From Azospira sp. I13 (GTDB lineage Bacteria > Pseudomonadota > Gammaproteobacteria > Burkholderiales > Rhodocyclaceae), in NCBI RefSeq assembly GCF_003112695.1, contig NZ_BFBP01000010.1, positions 1 through 64,000 of the forward strand: a DNA stretch of 64,000 nt, in the 5' to 3' direction. Of the stretch, positions 27,792 through 36,469 are shown piece by piece (position 1 is the first letter of the stretch; each line of letters starts with the position of its first letter). The notes under the pieces were generated by a model. The model was not told the DNA's origin and did no database searches. It saw nothing but the letters and a program-made list of their open reading frames with translations. The position numbers were made by a program, and so were the translations under genes.

Positions 27792-28550
27792 ATGGCCGAC
27801 TTTTCCCTCGCCCTGCCCCTGGACGGCCCCCTGGACCGCCAAGCCGGGCGGCGCTGGCTACAGACACAGGCCCTGGGCCTGATGGCCATGGCCGGCCTGC
27901 TGCTGCTGGTCTTTGAAAACTCCCAGCTGGACCTGACCGTCAGCCAGTGGCTGTTCGACCCGGCCCTGGGGGAGTTTCCCCTGCGCCACCACTGGCTGCT
28001 GGACCGGGTACTGCACCACGGCATGAAGTACGCCTCCTACGCCCTCATCTGTGTCGCCCTGGTGCCCTGCTGGCTGGGCTGGAAGGGCGAACTGGCCTGG
28101 CTACCCCGGCGCAATGCGGTGCTCGCCGCCCTGGGCATGGTGCTGATCCCGATCTGCACCTCCCTGCTGAAGAGCGCCACCAACCGCCATTGCCCCTGGG
28201 ATGTGGTGGAATTTGGCGGCTTTGCGCCCTACCTGGGCCTGTTGGCGCCTTCGGTGCCGGGCATCAAGGCCGGCGTCTGCTTCCCTGCCGGCCATGCGGC
28301 CGCAGGCTTTCTCTGGCTGATCTGGGCCGTGGCCCTGCGCCCCGCCGGCCGGGGCCTGGCCCGCATCGTCCTGGTGACGGCCCTGAGCTACGGCGCCCTG
28401 CTGGGCGTCGTGCGCATGGTGCAGGGTGCCCACTTCCTCTCCCATGTGCTGTGGTCGGCCTGGTTCGCCTGGGCCCTCAGCCTGGCCCTGGCCGCCCTGC
28501 TCCGGGCGGAGGTGGCGGCGCCCCGTCGGACAGTACCCGCAGCAGAATAA
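27792..28550 (+). CDS. PAP2-family lipid phosphatase/phosphotransferase
   Basis: A 252-residue membrane protein with about six helices. PAP2 motifs are visible: C1 as K127...R132..P135 (KSATNRHCPWD), C2 as FPAGH with H168, and C3 as R208-x5-H214 (RMVQGAHFLSH), where the usual final Asp is replaced. It is coupled to eptA; the stop TGA overlaps an ATG at 27786. The second ATG at 27792 has better spacing to GGAG and was chosen. Relatives act on lipid A or undecaprenyl pyrophosphate (LpxE, LpxT, PgpB). Context suggests lipid A phosphate editing. Confidence 0.83.
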   Translation: MADFSLALPLDGPLDRQAGRRWLQTQALGLMAMAGLLLLVFENSQLDLTVSQWLFDPALGEFPLRHHWLLDRVLHHGMKYASYALICVALVPCWLGWKGELAWLPRRNAVLAALGMVLIPICTSLLKSATNRHCPWDVVEFGGFAPYLGLLAPSVPGIKAGVCFPAGHAAAGFLWLIWAVALRPAGRGLARIVLVTALSYGALLGVVRMVQGAHFLSHVLWSAWFAWALSLALAALLRAEVAAPRRTVPAAE

Positions 28551-28576
28551 AAAAGGCCGCCCATGGGCGGCCTTTT
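28551..28576. terminator. bidirectional terminator between convergent operons
   Basis: Perfect palindrome AAAAGGCCGCCC / GGGCGGCCTTTT, 26 bases, between the PAP2 gene and the FixJ-like regulator. Confidence 0.85.
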
Positions 28577-28598
28577 CCCGGGCTACAGCCCCCGAATC

Positions 28599-29252
28599 TC
28601 AGCGGCTGCCCTGGGACTCCAGGGCGCACTGCACCAGCTCTGCCAGGGAGCGCACTCCCATTTTCTCCATAACCCGAGCCCGGTGGGCTTCCACGGTCTT
28701 CATGCTGATGTTCAAGTCATCGGCAATCTGCTTGTTCAGCTTGCCTTCCACCACCCGGTCCATCACCTCCCGCTCCCGGGCGGTGAGCTGGGCCAGGCGG
28801 TTGGCCACGGAAAGCTCCTTGGCGCGGCGCGCTCGGCGGCTGGTGTCCATCTCCAGACACTGGCGGATCAGGCGCAGCATGTCCGTATCGTTGAAGGGCT
28901 TTTCGATGAAGTCGGCGGCCCCCTGCTTGAGGGCGGCCACGGCCATGGGTACGTCGCCATGGCCGGTGATGAAAATCACCGGCAGGGTGGCGCGCAGGGC
29001 AGCCAGGCGTTCGTACAGTTCCAGGCCGCTCATGCCGGGCATACGCACATCCAGTACCAGGCAGCCGGCCAGGCCGTCCTGGTAGAAGGCGAGAAAGGCC
29101 TCGGCGCTGGAGAAAGCCTGCACCGGGTAGCCCTCGGACTCGATCAGCCAGACCATGGAATCGCGCATGGCCTCGTCGTCGTCCACCACGTAGACGCACT
29201 GGGTGCTGGAGGGGGCGCTGGCGGCGCTGTCCGGATGTTGGTTTGGCGTCAT
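28599..29252 (-). CDS. FixJ-family response regulator
   Basis: A 217-residue regulator. The receiver domain has DDDEAMR, phospho-acceptor D68 (CLVLDVRMPGMSG), the FITGHGDVPMAVAALKQGAADFIEKPF stretch typical of FixJ/TodT proteins, and a LuxR-type helix-turn-helix (LTAREREVMDRVVEGKLNKQIADDLNISMKTVEAHR). It starts two bases after the sensor kinase ends, so the two are one transcript and a cognate pair. Target genes are unknown; the divergent substrate-binding protein gene is a candidate. Confidence 0.93.
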   Translation of the reverse strand: MTPNQHPDSAASAPSSTQCVYVVDDDEAMRDSMVWLIESEGYPVQAFSSAEAFLAFYQDGLAGCLVLDVRMPGMSGLELYERLAALRATLPVIFITGHGDVPMAVAALKQGAADFIEKPFNDTDMLRLIRQCLEMDTSRRARRAKELSVANRLAQLTAREREVMDRVVEGKLNKQIADDLNISMKTVEAHRARVMEKMGVRSLAELVQCALESQGSR

Positions 29253-29254
29253 GT

Positions 29255-31960
29255 TCAGTCCTCAACGGGCAGGGTGAAACGGAAGACCGAGCCCCCCCCG
29301 GGGTTGGATTCGACCCACAAGCGTCCCTTGTGGAATTCGATGATGGAGCGACAGATGGGCAGGCCCATGCCCATGCCCTCCGGCTTGGTGGTGTAGAAGG
29401 GGGCGAACAGCTCTTCCGCGGTAGTGCTGCCGATGCCGTGGCCCCGGTCGGTGACGGTCACCTCCACCGTGCGATTGTCCTGGAGCCGCGCCGCCACCGT
29501 CAATCGGCGTTCCGCCGCCGGAGTGTCGCGCATGGCTTCGATGCCATTCTTCACCAAGTTGAGCAGCACCTGCTCGATCATGATGCGGTCGGCAAAGAGG
29601 GGCGGCAGTTCGGGCGGCAGGTCCACGCAGATATTCACTGCCTGCTTGCGGGCCTCGATTTCGGCGAAGCCCAGGGCCTCCTCGACGATTTCCGCCAGCA
29701 ATACCTGGCCCCGGTTGGGCTCGCTCTTTTTCACGAACTCTCGCATGCGGCGGATGATCTTGCCCGCCCGCTCGGCCTGGAAGCTGGCTTTTTCCATAGC
29801 GCCCAGCAACTCCTCCGGCTTGGCGGTGCCGCCCTTCATGCGCTTGACGCAGCCCATGCAGTAATTGGCGATGGCCGCCAGGGGCTGGTTCAGTTCGTGG
29901 GCCAGGGAGGAGGCCATTTCGCCCATGGTGATGAGGCGGGAGGTCTGCTCCAGGCGCTTCTGCTGCTGCAGATTTACTTCGTCGATCTGCTTGCGTTCGG
30001 TGATGTCGGTAGCGATCTGTACCCGCACCACCCGGCCGTCCACCCAGCGGATGGCCCGGTCGTGCAGGTGGTACCAGCGGCCGGAGAGGCTGTTCTGCAC
30101 CTCGCCGTCGAAGAGCTGGCGCGGCAGCACTTCCGGCGAGAGCAGGCGCAGGTCGCAGTCGAAGGCGCCCACCGGCGGCCGGCAGGCTTCGGTGATTTCC
30201 CAGCAGTTGCGGCCCACGGCATCGAATCCGAAGATGCTCTTGAAGGCCCGATTGCCGAAGAGGATTTCGTCGCTCTTGGCGTCGGCCACGTACACCGCCG
30301 AATCCAGGCCGTCCAGCACCGCCATGAAACGCTCCTGGGAGCGTTCCAGCTCGCCCCGCACCCGCTTCGGCTCGGTGATGTCGGTCATGGCCCCCATCCA
30401 GCCGGTCTGCTTGCCGTTGGCGTCGATCAGGGGGGAGATGTAGAAGCGCACGTCCATGCGCTCACCGTTCTTGCGCATCACCCGCTGCTCGAAGCCCTTG
30501 GCAGGGGCCTGGCCGGCCAGGGTCAGCTCGATGTTGGTGGCCAGCTGGCGGGCGTGTTCGGGCGGCCAGTAGGGGAAGGGCGGCTTCAGTCCCAGCAGTT
30601 CCGCCTCACTCCAGCCCAGCATGCGGCAGAAGGCCGGGTTCACGTAGATGATGCGGCCTTCCATGTCGATGGCGCGCAGGCCGGTGGACACGGATTCCTC
30701 CATGGCCTTGCGGAAGGCGTATTCGTCGGTGAGGGCCTGCTCGGCGGTCTTGCGGTCGGTGATGTCGTGGGCCACGGCGTAGAGGAGCTTCTCCTCCGGC
30801 ACCGGGTTGATGCTCCACAACAGCCATTTCTCCTGGCCATTGCTGGCGTGGAAGCGGCATTCGAATTCCTGGGGTAGGCCTTCCGCCAGGTGGCGCAGCA
30901 TGTCCACCACCAGGGCCAGATCTTCCGGGTGGGCGAAATCCAGCAGGGAGCGGTCCCGCAGTTCCCCCAGGGGATACCCGAGCACCCGTTCGAAGGCCGG
31001 ATTCACCCGGCGCAGGCGCCCTTCCAGGGTGGCGATGCACTGCAGGCCGAGGGAGAGGGAGAAGAGGCGGTCCCGCTCCTTCTCCGCCTGCAGACGGCGC
31101 TGCACGTCCCGCCGCAGCAGGGCCAGGCTCCACACCAGGGCCAGGGTCAGGGCGCCGATGACCAGGGGCGGCAGGGCGCGGGACCAGCCCTCTTCCGTGG
31201 CGTAGGCGATGGCCTGCAGAGCCAGGCCGTTGCCGGGGGGGGTCAGTACGAGGCGGTAGGCCTGGTCCTTGCCGGTGGGGCGGACGGCGGTGTTGGCGGC
31301 CACTTCCTTGCCCTCCCCGTCTTCCAGGGTGAGGCGGTATTTTTCGGTGAACCAGGTGGGCACCGGGTGGCTGAGGAGGCTGTCGGCGCTGTAGACGCCA
31401 ATCACGGCCCCCATGTCTTCCCGCCAGCGTTGCACGGGAATGATCAGATCGAAGAAAGCGGCGCCCTGGCGATTGCGGTAGATGCCGCCGTAGTCCGGGC
31501 GGCCGCTGCGCAGGGCGTCCGCCAGATGGGCCTGCTGGCCTTCCTCCAGGCTTTCCCCGGCGACCCATTCGGTGGCCTCGAAGGGCGCCACCCATTGCAC
31601 CTTGCCCTGGGGATTGACCCACAGCACTACCGCCAGCTCCGGGTTGTTGGCCAGGTGCTGGGCAGCACGGATCTGGAAATCCTCGTAGTCCAGCACGCCA
31701 TCGGCCAGGTTGCGGCCCAGCTGCTGGAGAAAATCCTGGTTGGCGTTGAGATGCAGGCGCAGGGTCTGGTCGGCCCATTGCATGTCCCGCTCCACCATGG
31801 CCTGGCGCTCGTCCGCATCCCGCTTGTTCATGTAGCCCACCAGGCCGAACATGGTGAAGGCAAAGCAGGCGATGGCCAGATAGGGGACGAGCCAGAACCA
31901 CCCGCTGCGGGCGGTGGCGGCTTTGTAGGGAAGGGAGACGGGGTCGGCGCGGTCCGGCAT
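29255..31960 (-). CDS. CHASE-PAS sensor histidine kinase (FixL-like)
   Basis: A 901-residue hybrid-free kinase. Membrane helix 1 is at about 21-43. A periplasmic CHASE-type sensor of about 210 residues follows (QWADQTLRLHLNANQDFLQQ, then LAVVLWVNPQGKVQWVAPFE). Membrane helix 2 is at about 258-276. Then come three PAS domains, each ending in a DIT(D/E)xK-type PAC motif, the HisKA box with H688 or so (LAHELNQPLAAIANY), and the ATPase domain. The HELNQPL box is shared with FixL and DctB kinases. No haem-binding His was assigned in the PAS domains. The ATG at 31960 was chosen; an upstream in-frame ATG at 32017 adds a basic leader. Divergent from an ABC binding protein. Confidence 0.9.
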   Translation of the reverse strand: MPDRADPVSLPYKAATARSGWFWLVPYLAIACFAFTMFGLVGYMNKRDADERQAMVERDMQWADQTLRLHLNANQDFLQQLGRNLADGVLDYEDFQIRAAQHLANNPELAVVLWVNPQGKVQWVAPFEATEWVAGESLEEGQQAHLADALRSGRPDYGGIYRNRQGAAFFDLIIPVQRWREDMGAVIGVYSADSLLSHPVPTWFTEKYRLTLEDGEGKEVAANTAVRPTGKDQAYRLVLTPPGNGLALQAIAYATEEGWSRALPPLVIGALTLALVWSLALLRRDVQRRLQAEKERDRLFSLSLGLQCIATLEGRLRRVNPAFERVLGYPLGELRDRSLLDFAHPEDLALVVDMLRHLAEGLPQEFECRFHASNGQEKWLLWSINPVPEEKLLYAVAHDITDRKTAEQALTDEYAFRKAMEESVSTGLRAIDMEGRIIYVNPAFCRMLGWSEAELLGLKPPFPYWPPEHARQLATNIELTLAGQAPAKGFEQRVMRKNGERMDVRFYISPLIDANGKQTGWMGAMTDITEPKRVRGELERSQERFMAVLDGLDSAVYVADAKSDEILFGNRAFKSIFGFDAVGRNCWEITEACRPPVGAFDCDLRLLSPEVLPRQLFDGEVQNSLSGRWYHLHDRAIRWVDGRVVRVQIATDITERKQIDEVNLQQQKRLEQTSRLITMGEMASSLAHELNQPLAAIANYCMGCVKRMKGGTAKPEELLGAMEKASFQAERAGKIIRRMREFVKKSEPNRGQVLLAEIVEEALGFAEIEARKQAVNICVDLPPELPPLFADRIMIEQVLLNLVKNGIEAMRDTPAAERRLTVAARLQDNRTVEVTVTDRGHGIGSTTAEELFAPFYTTKPEGMGMGLPICRSIIEFHKGRLWVESNPGGGSVFRFTLPVED

Positions 31961-32139
31961 GGCGCGGGCAATGATAGCGGGTCCCCATCTTCGCCGCCGC
32001 CCCAAAAGCCGAGCCATTGGTGTTTACCCTGAGCCCAGAGGCCAGGCCTGCGGCCTCCCGGCAGCCCTTCCCCCACCCGCCAGGCTTGCGGGATAACCCG
32101 AATTGGCGCGTCGCGCGGGCTTCCCGTACGCTCGTGACC

Positions 32140-33387
32140 ATGCCCGCTGCCAATCTCTTTCGCTCCGCTTTGCTCCGCCCCGCGCTCCGGCTGGGTCGCG
32201 GCCTGGCCTGTGTACTTGCTGCCAGCCTAATGGGCCTGGCCCCACTGCCGGCCCTGGCGGGGCCCCAGGCGCCCCAGCCCATCCGCATCGGTGTGTACGG
32301 CCCCTTCACCGGCGGCTCCAGCCCCATGGGCATTTCCATGCGCGACGGCATCCGCCTGGCGGCGGGGGAGATCAACGGGGCCGGCGGCCTGCTGGGCCGG
32401 CCGGTGCAACTGGTGGAGCGGGACGACGAGGCGGCCAACCAGCGGGGTAGCCGCATCGCCCAGGAACTGGTGCAGACCAAGGTGGCGGCGGCGGTGGGTA
32501 TCGTCAATACCGGCGTGGCCCTGGCCAGCCAGCATTACTTTCAGGAAGCCCGCATTCCAGTAGTGACCGCGGTGGCCACCGGCTCCATCATCACCAAGCA
32601 GTTCCTGCCGCCCCATTACAGCGAGAACTACGTCTTCCGTGTCTCCAACAGCGACGCCATCCAGGCCGCCATGATCGTCGAGGAGGCGGTGGAGCGCCGC
32701 CATTTCAAGCGCCTGGCCATCATCCACGACACCACCAATTACGGTCAGCTGGGCCGGGAAGACCTGGAGAAGGCCCTGGCGGCCAAGGGCCTGAAAGCGG
32801 TGGCGGTGGAACGCTTCAACCTGGGCGAGGTGGATCTGACCCGCCAGCTGCAACGAGCCCGGGATGCGGGCGCGGAAGCCATCCTGACCTACGGCATTGG
32901 CCCCGAGCTGGCGGCCCTGGCTAACGGACGGGCCAAGCTGCACTGGGAGGCACCCCTCATCGGCAGCTGGACCCTCTCCATGTCCAGTTTCATCGACAAC
33001 GCCGGCCCCAACGGCGAAGGGGCCCGCATGCCCCTGACCTTCATCGACGAGGGCACCTCCCTGAAGCGCCGCCAGTTCATCGACGCCTATCTCAAGGCCA
33101 CGGGCAGCACCCGCATTCCCGTGCCCTCCGCCGCCGCCCAGGGCTACGACGCCCTGCTGCTGCTGGCCGCCGCCATCCGCCAGGCCGGCAGCACCGACGG
33201 CCCCCGCATCAAGGCGGCCCTGGAAAGCCTGAAAGAAAAGGTGGAAGGCGTGGTGCAGATCTACGACCGCCCTTTCAGCCCCGGCGACCACGAGGCCATC
33301 GACCGCCTGGATGTGCCGGTGATGGGCGAGGTGCGGGGCGGCCGGGTCATCCACGCCTACAGCACCCGCCTACGCCACGCGCCCTGA
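32140..33387 (+). CDS. ABC transporter substrate-binding protein, branched-chain amino acid/urea type
   Basis: A 415-residue periplasmic binding protein of the LivJ/Peripla_BP_6 family. The signal peptide ends near ALA40, followed by IRIGVYGPFTGGSSPMGISM and GIRLAAGEINGAGGLLGRPVQLV, the family opening. RVSNSDAIQAA and QGYDALLLLAAAIRQAG follow later. No permease or ATPase genes are adjacent, so it may feed a transporter elsewhere or present its ligand to the divergent CHASE-PAS kinase. The ATG at 32140 gives a normal signal peptide; an upstream in-frame ATG at 32017 overlaps the kinase start region. Confidence 0.88.
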   Translation: MPAANLFRSALLRPALRLGRGLACVLAASLMGLAPLPALAGPQAPQPIRIGVYGPFTGGSSPMGISMRDGIRLAAGEINGAGGLLGRPVQLVERDDEAANQRGSRIAQELVQTKVAAAVGIVNTGVALASQHYFQEARIPVVTAVATGSIITKQFLPPHYSENYVFRVSNSDAIQAAMIVEEAVERRHFKRLAIIHDTTNYGQLGREDLEKALAAKGLKAVAVERFNLGEVDLTRQLQRARDAGAEAILTYGIGPELAALANGRAKLHWEAPLIGSWTLSMSSFIDNAGPNGEGARMPLTFIDEGTSLKRRQFIDAYLKATGSTRIPVPSAAAQGYDALLLLAAAIRQAGSTDGPRIKAALESLKEKVEGVVQIYDRPFSPGDHEAIDRLDVPVMGEVRGGRVIHAYSTRLRHAP

Positions 33388-33644
33388 GGGCCTGCGGTCG
33401 TCCAGTGGAAGCGCTTCCCGGAAGCCGCAAGCAATGCCCCCTTGGTGCGGTGGCAGCCATTCCCGGAGCAGCCTATGCAGGCCGCAATGCATGGCGGGGC
33501 GGAGCGACACCCGAGGCAGCATGGAAAGCAGCCAAAAGAACCGGCAAAAAGCCGTGTCAAAGGCAAAAACAAGCAATACAGCGGCCTAGAGCGGCCGACA
33601 GCGGTTCTGGAAGAAGCCCGCCCACGCTATGTTGCAGCGCAATG
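33388..33644. other. non-coding stretch upstream of the aceE promoter
   Basis: Between the binding-protein gene and the aceE promoter I see no gene with conserved features. Short open frames cross it, but none has a ribosome site or recognisable motif. No terminator with a T-run is evident. It could hold a small RNA or a decayed gene, which the sequence alone does not decide. Confidence 0.4.
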
Positions 33645-33673
33645 TTGCACGATACGAATCATCTTTTTACAAT
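33645..33673 (+). promoter_or_regulatory. sigma-70 promoter of the pyruvate dehydrogenase operon
   Basis: TTGCAC, 17 bases, TACAAT. The start of transcription would be near 33680, giving a leader of about 95 bases. A short palindrome TTCGC-TAG-GCGAA (33681-33693) lies right at the start site and could be an operator. A GGACG/CGTCC repeat (33738-33756) lies further down. Confidence 0.62.
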
Positions 33674-33776
33674 GCGAAAATTCGCTAGGCGAAGCTATCG
33701 TTTCGGTCTAAGCTAGGTGTTGCCCGCCCTACCCGGCGGACGACAAAAAAACGTCCTTCCAAATAGGAGACAAACC

Positions 33777-36449
33777 ATGGCAGCACTGCCCGACGTTCCC
33801 CAATCGGTTGATGCCGATCCCCAGGAAACCAAGGAATGGGTCGACGCCCTCGAAGGCGTGATCGAAAAGGAAGGCCCGGACCGGGCCCACTACCTGATCG
33901 AGAAACTCATCGGGCAAGCCCGTGAGGAAGGCGTGGACATTCCCTACAGCGCCACCACCGAATACATCAACACCATCCCCGCCGACCGCCAGCCCAACTA
34001 CCCGGGCAATCCGGATCTGGAAGAGCGCATCCGCTCCTACATCCGCTGGAACGCCATGGCCATGGTGGTGCGCGCCAACAAGCACACCAACGTGGGCGGC
34101 CACATCGCCTCCTTCGCCTCCTCCGCCGTGCTCTACGACGTGGGCTTCAACTGGTTCTGGAACGCAGCTTCCGAGAACCACGGCGGCGACCTCATCTTCT
34201 TCCAGGGCCACTCCGTGCCCGGCGTCTATGCCCGGGCCTTCATGCTCGGCCGCCTGACCGAAGACCAGATGGACAACTTCCGCCAAGAAGTGGACGGCAA
34301 GGGCATCTCCTCCTATCCCCACCCCTGGCTGATGCCGGACTTCTGGCAATTCCCCACCGTCTCCATGGGCCTGGGGCCCCTGCAGGCCATCTACGCGGCC
34401 CGCTTCATGAAGTACCTGCAATGCCGCAACATCGTGCAGACCGAAAACCGCAAGGTCTGGGCCTTCCTCGGCGACGGCGAAGTGGATGAGGTGGAATCCC
34501 TCGGTGCCATCGGCATGGCTGCCCGGGAAAAGCTGGACAACCTGATTTTCGTCATCAACTGCAACCTGCAGCGCCTGGACGGCCCGGTGCGCGGCAACGG
34601 CAAGATCATCCAGGAACTGGAGGGCGACTTCCGCGGCGCCGGCTGGAACGTCATCAAGCTGATCTGGGGCACCCACTGGGATGCCCTCTTCGCCCGCGAC
34701 AAGAAGGGCATCCTGAAGAAGCGCATGATGGAATGCGTGGATGGCGAGTACCAGACCTTCAAGGCCAAGGACGGCGCCTATGTGCGCGAGTACTTCTTCA
34801 ACACGCCGGAACTGAAGGAACTGGTGGCCGACTGGACCGACGACGAAGTCTGGGCCCTGAATCGTGGCGGCCACGACATGTTCAAGATTTTCACCGCCTT
34901 CAAGACCGCCACCGAGCACAAGGGCAAGCCCACCCTGATTCTGGCCAAGACCATCAAGGGCTTTGGCATGGGCGAGGCCGGCGAGGCCCAGAACACCACC
35001 CACCAGACCAAGAAGATGGGCCACGAGGCCCTGCGTCGCATGCGCGACCGCTTCAACCTGCCGGTGCCGGACGACAAGATTGACGAGGTGCCCTACCTGA
35101 AGTTCGAGGAAGGCTCCCCCGAGCTGACCTACATGCGCGAACGCCGCATGGCCCTGGGCGGCTACCTGCCCCAGCGCCGCGAGAAGGCCGCGCCCCTGGC
35201 GGTACCTGAGCTGGCCGCCTTCGAGGGCCTGCTCAAGGCCACCGGCGAGGGTCGCGAAATCTCCACCACCATGGCCATCGTGCGTGTCCTGTCCACCCTG
35301 CTCAAGGACAAGAACATCGGCCGCCACATCGTGCCCATCGTGCCGGACGAATCCCGCACCTTCGGCATGGAAGGCATGTTCCGCCAAGTCGGCATCTGGA
35401 ACCAGGAAGGCCAGAAGTACGTTCCCCAGGATCACGACCAGTTGATGTTCTACCGTGAGTCCCAGGACGGCCAGATCCTCCAGGAAGGCATCAACGAAGC
35501 CGGCGCCATGGCGGACTGGATCGCCGCTGCCACCGCCTACAGCACCCACGGCGTGCAGATGGTGCCCTTCTACATCTGCTACTCCATGTTCGGCCTGCAG
35601 CGCACCATGGACCTTTGCTGGGCTGCTGGCGACCAGCGCGCCCGGGGCTTCCTGGTGGGCGGCACCGCCGGCCGCACCACCCTGAACGGCGAAGGCCTCC
35701 AGCATGAGGACGGCCATTCCCTGATCCTCTCCGGCCTGATCCCCAACTGCGTCTCCTACGACCCCACCTTCGCCTACGAAGTGGCCGTGATCATGCAGGA
35801 CGGCCTGCGCCGCATGTTCAAGGAGCAGGAGGACGTCTATTACTACCTGACGGTGATGAACGAGAACTACGAGCACCCCGAAATGCCGGCCGGTGCCGAG
35901 GGCGACATCGTCAAGGGCATGTACCAGTTCAAGAAGGGCGCCGTTTCCGATGGCCCCCGCGTGCAGCTGCTGGGCTCCGGCACCATCTTCCGCGAGGTGA
36001 TGGCCGCTGCCGAACTGCTGAAGAACGACTGGGGCGTGGAAGCCGACCTGTGGTCCTGCCCCAGCTTCAATGAACTGGCCCGCAACGGCCAGGACACGGC
36101 CCGCTGGAACCTGCTGCACCCCCTGGAAAAGCCGAAGAAGAGCCACGTGGAAGAATGCCTGGACGACACCCGTGGTCCCATCATCGCCTCCACCGACTAC
36201 GTGCGCCTCTACTCCGAGCAGATCCGCCCCTTCATCAACCGCCGCTACGTCACCCTGGGCACCGACGGCTTCGGCCGCTCCGACACCCGGGAGAAGCTGC
36301 GCCACTTCTTCGAGGTGGATCGTCACTGGGTCGTCCTGGCCGCCCTCAAGGCCCTGGCTGACGATGGTCAGATCGAGCGCGAGAAGGTGGCTGCGGCCCT
36401 GGTCAAGTACGGCCTGGACCCCGAAAAGCTCAACCCCCAGACCTGCTAA
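33777..36449 (+). CDS. aceE: pyruvate dehydrogenase E1 component, homodimeric
   Basis: Thiamine-diphosphate enzyme that decarboxylates pyruvate and acetylates the lipoyl groups of E2. The 890-residue length is that of the homodimeric AceE type. Motifs include YINTIPADRQPNYPGN, the active-site GGHIASFASSAVLYDVGFNWFW, the thiamine motif GDGEVDEVESLGAI with its NCNLQRLDGPVRGN end, and PDESRTFGMEGMFRQVGI. The ATG at 33777 has AGGAGA upstream and fits the family N-terminus. First gene of aceE-aceF-lpdA. Confidence 0.97.
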   Translation: MAALPDVPQSVDADPQETKEWVDALEGVIEKEGPDRAHYLIEKLIGQAREEGVDIPYSATTEYINTIPADRQPNYPGNPDLEERIRSYIRWNAMAMVVRANKHTNVGGHIASFASSAVLYDVGFNWFWNAASENHGGDLIFFQGHSVPGVYARAFMLGRLTEDQMDNFRQEVDGKGISSYPHPWLMPDFWQFPTVSMGLGPLQAIYAARFMKYLQCRNIVQTENRKVWAFLGDGEVDEVESLGAIGMAAREKLDNLIFVINCNLQRLDGPVRGNGKIIQELEGDFRGAGWNVIKLIWGTHWDALFARDKKGILKKRMMECVDGEYQTFKAKDGAYVREYFFNTPELKELVADWTDDEVWALNRGGHDMFKIFTAFKTATEHKGKPTLILAKTIKGFGMGEAGEAQNTTHQTKKMGHEALRRMRDRFNLPVPDDKIDEVPYLKFEEGSPELTYMRERRMALGGYLPQRREKAAPLAVPELAAFEGLLKATGEGREISTTMAIVRVLSTLLKDKNIGRHIVPIVPDESRTFGMEGMFRQVGIWNQEGQKYVPQDHDQLMFYRESQDGQILQEGINEAGAMADWIAAATAYSTHGVQMVPFYICYSMFGLQRTMDLCWAAGDQRARGFLVGGTAGRTTLNGEGLQHEDGHSLILSGLIPNCVSYDPTFAYEVAVIMQDGLRRMFKEQEDVYYYLTVMNENYEHPEMPAGAEGDIVKGMYQFKKGAVSDGPRVQLLGSGTIFREVMAAAELLKNDWGVEADLWSCPSFNELARNGQDTARWNLLHPLEKPKKSHVEECLDDTRGPIIASTDYVRLYSEQIRPFINRRYVTLGTDGFGRSDTREKLRHFFEVDRHWVVLAALKALADDGQIEREKVAAALVKYGLDPEKLNPQTC

Positions 36450-36469
36450 TCGCCTGACGGAGAAGAACA

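Noticed and set aside
33388-33644. Short open frames (for example 33405-33716) considered as genes
   Set aside because: No ribosome site, no conserved motif, and they run across the aceE promoter.
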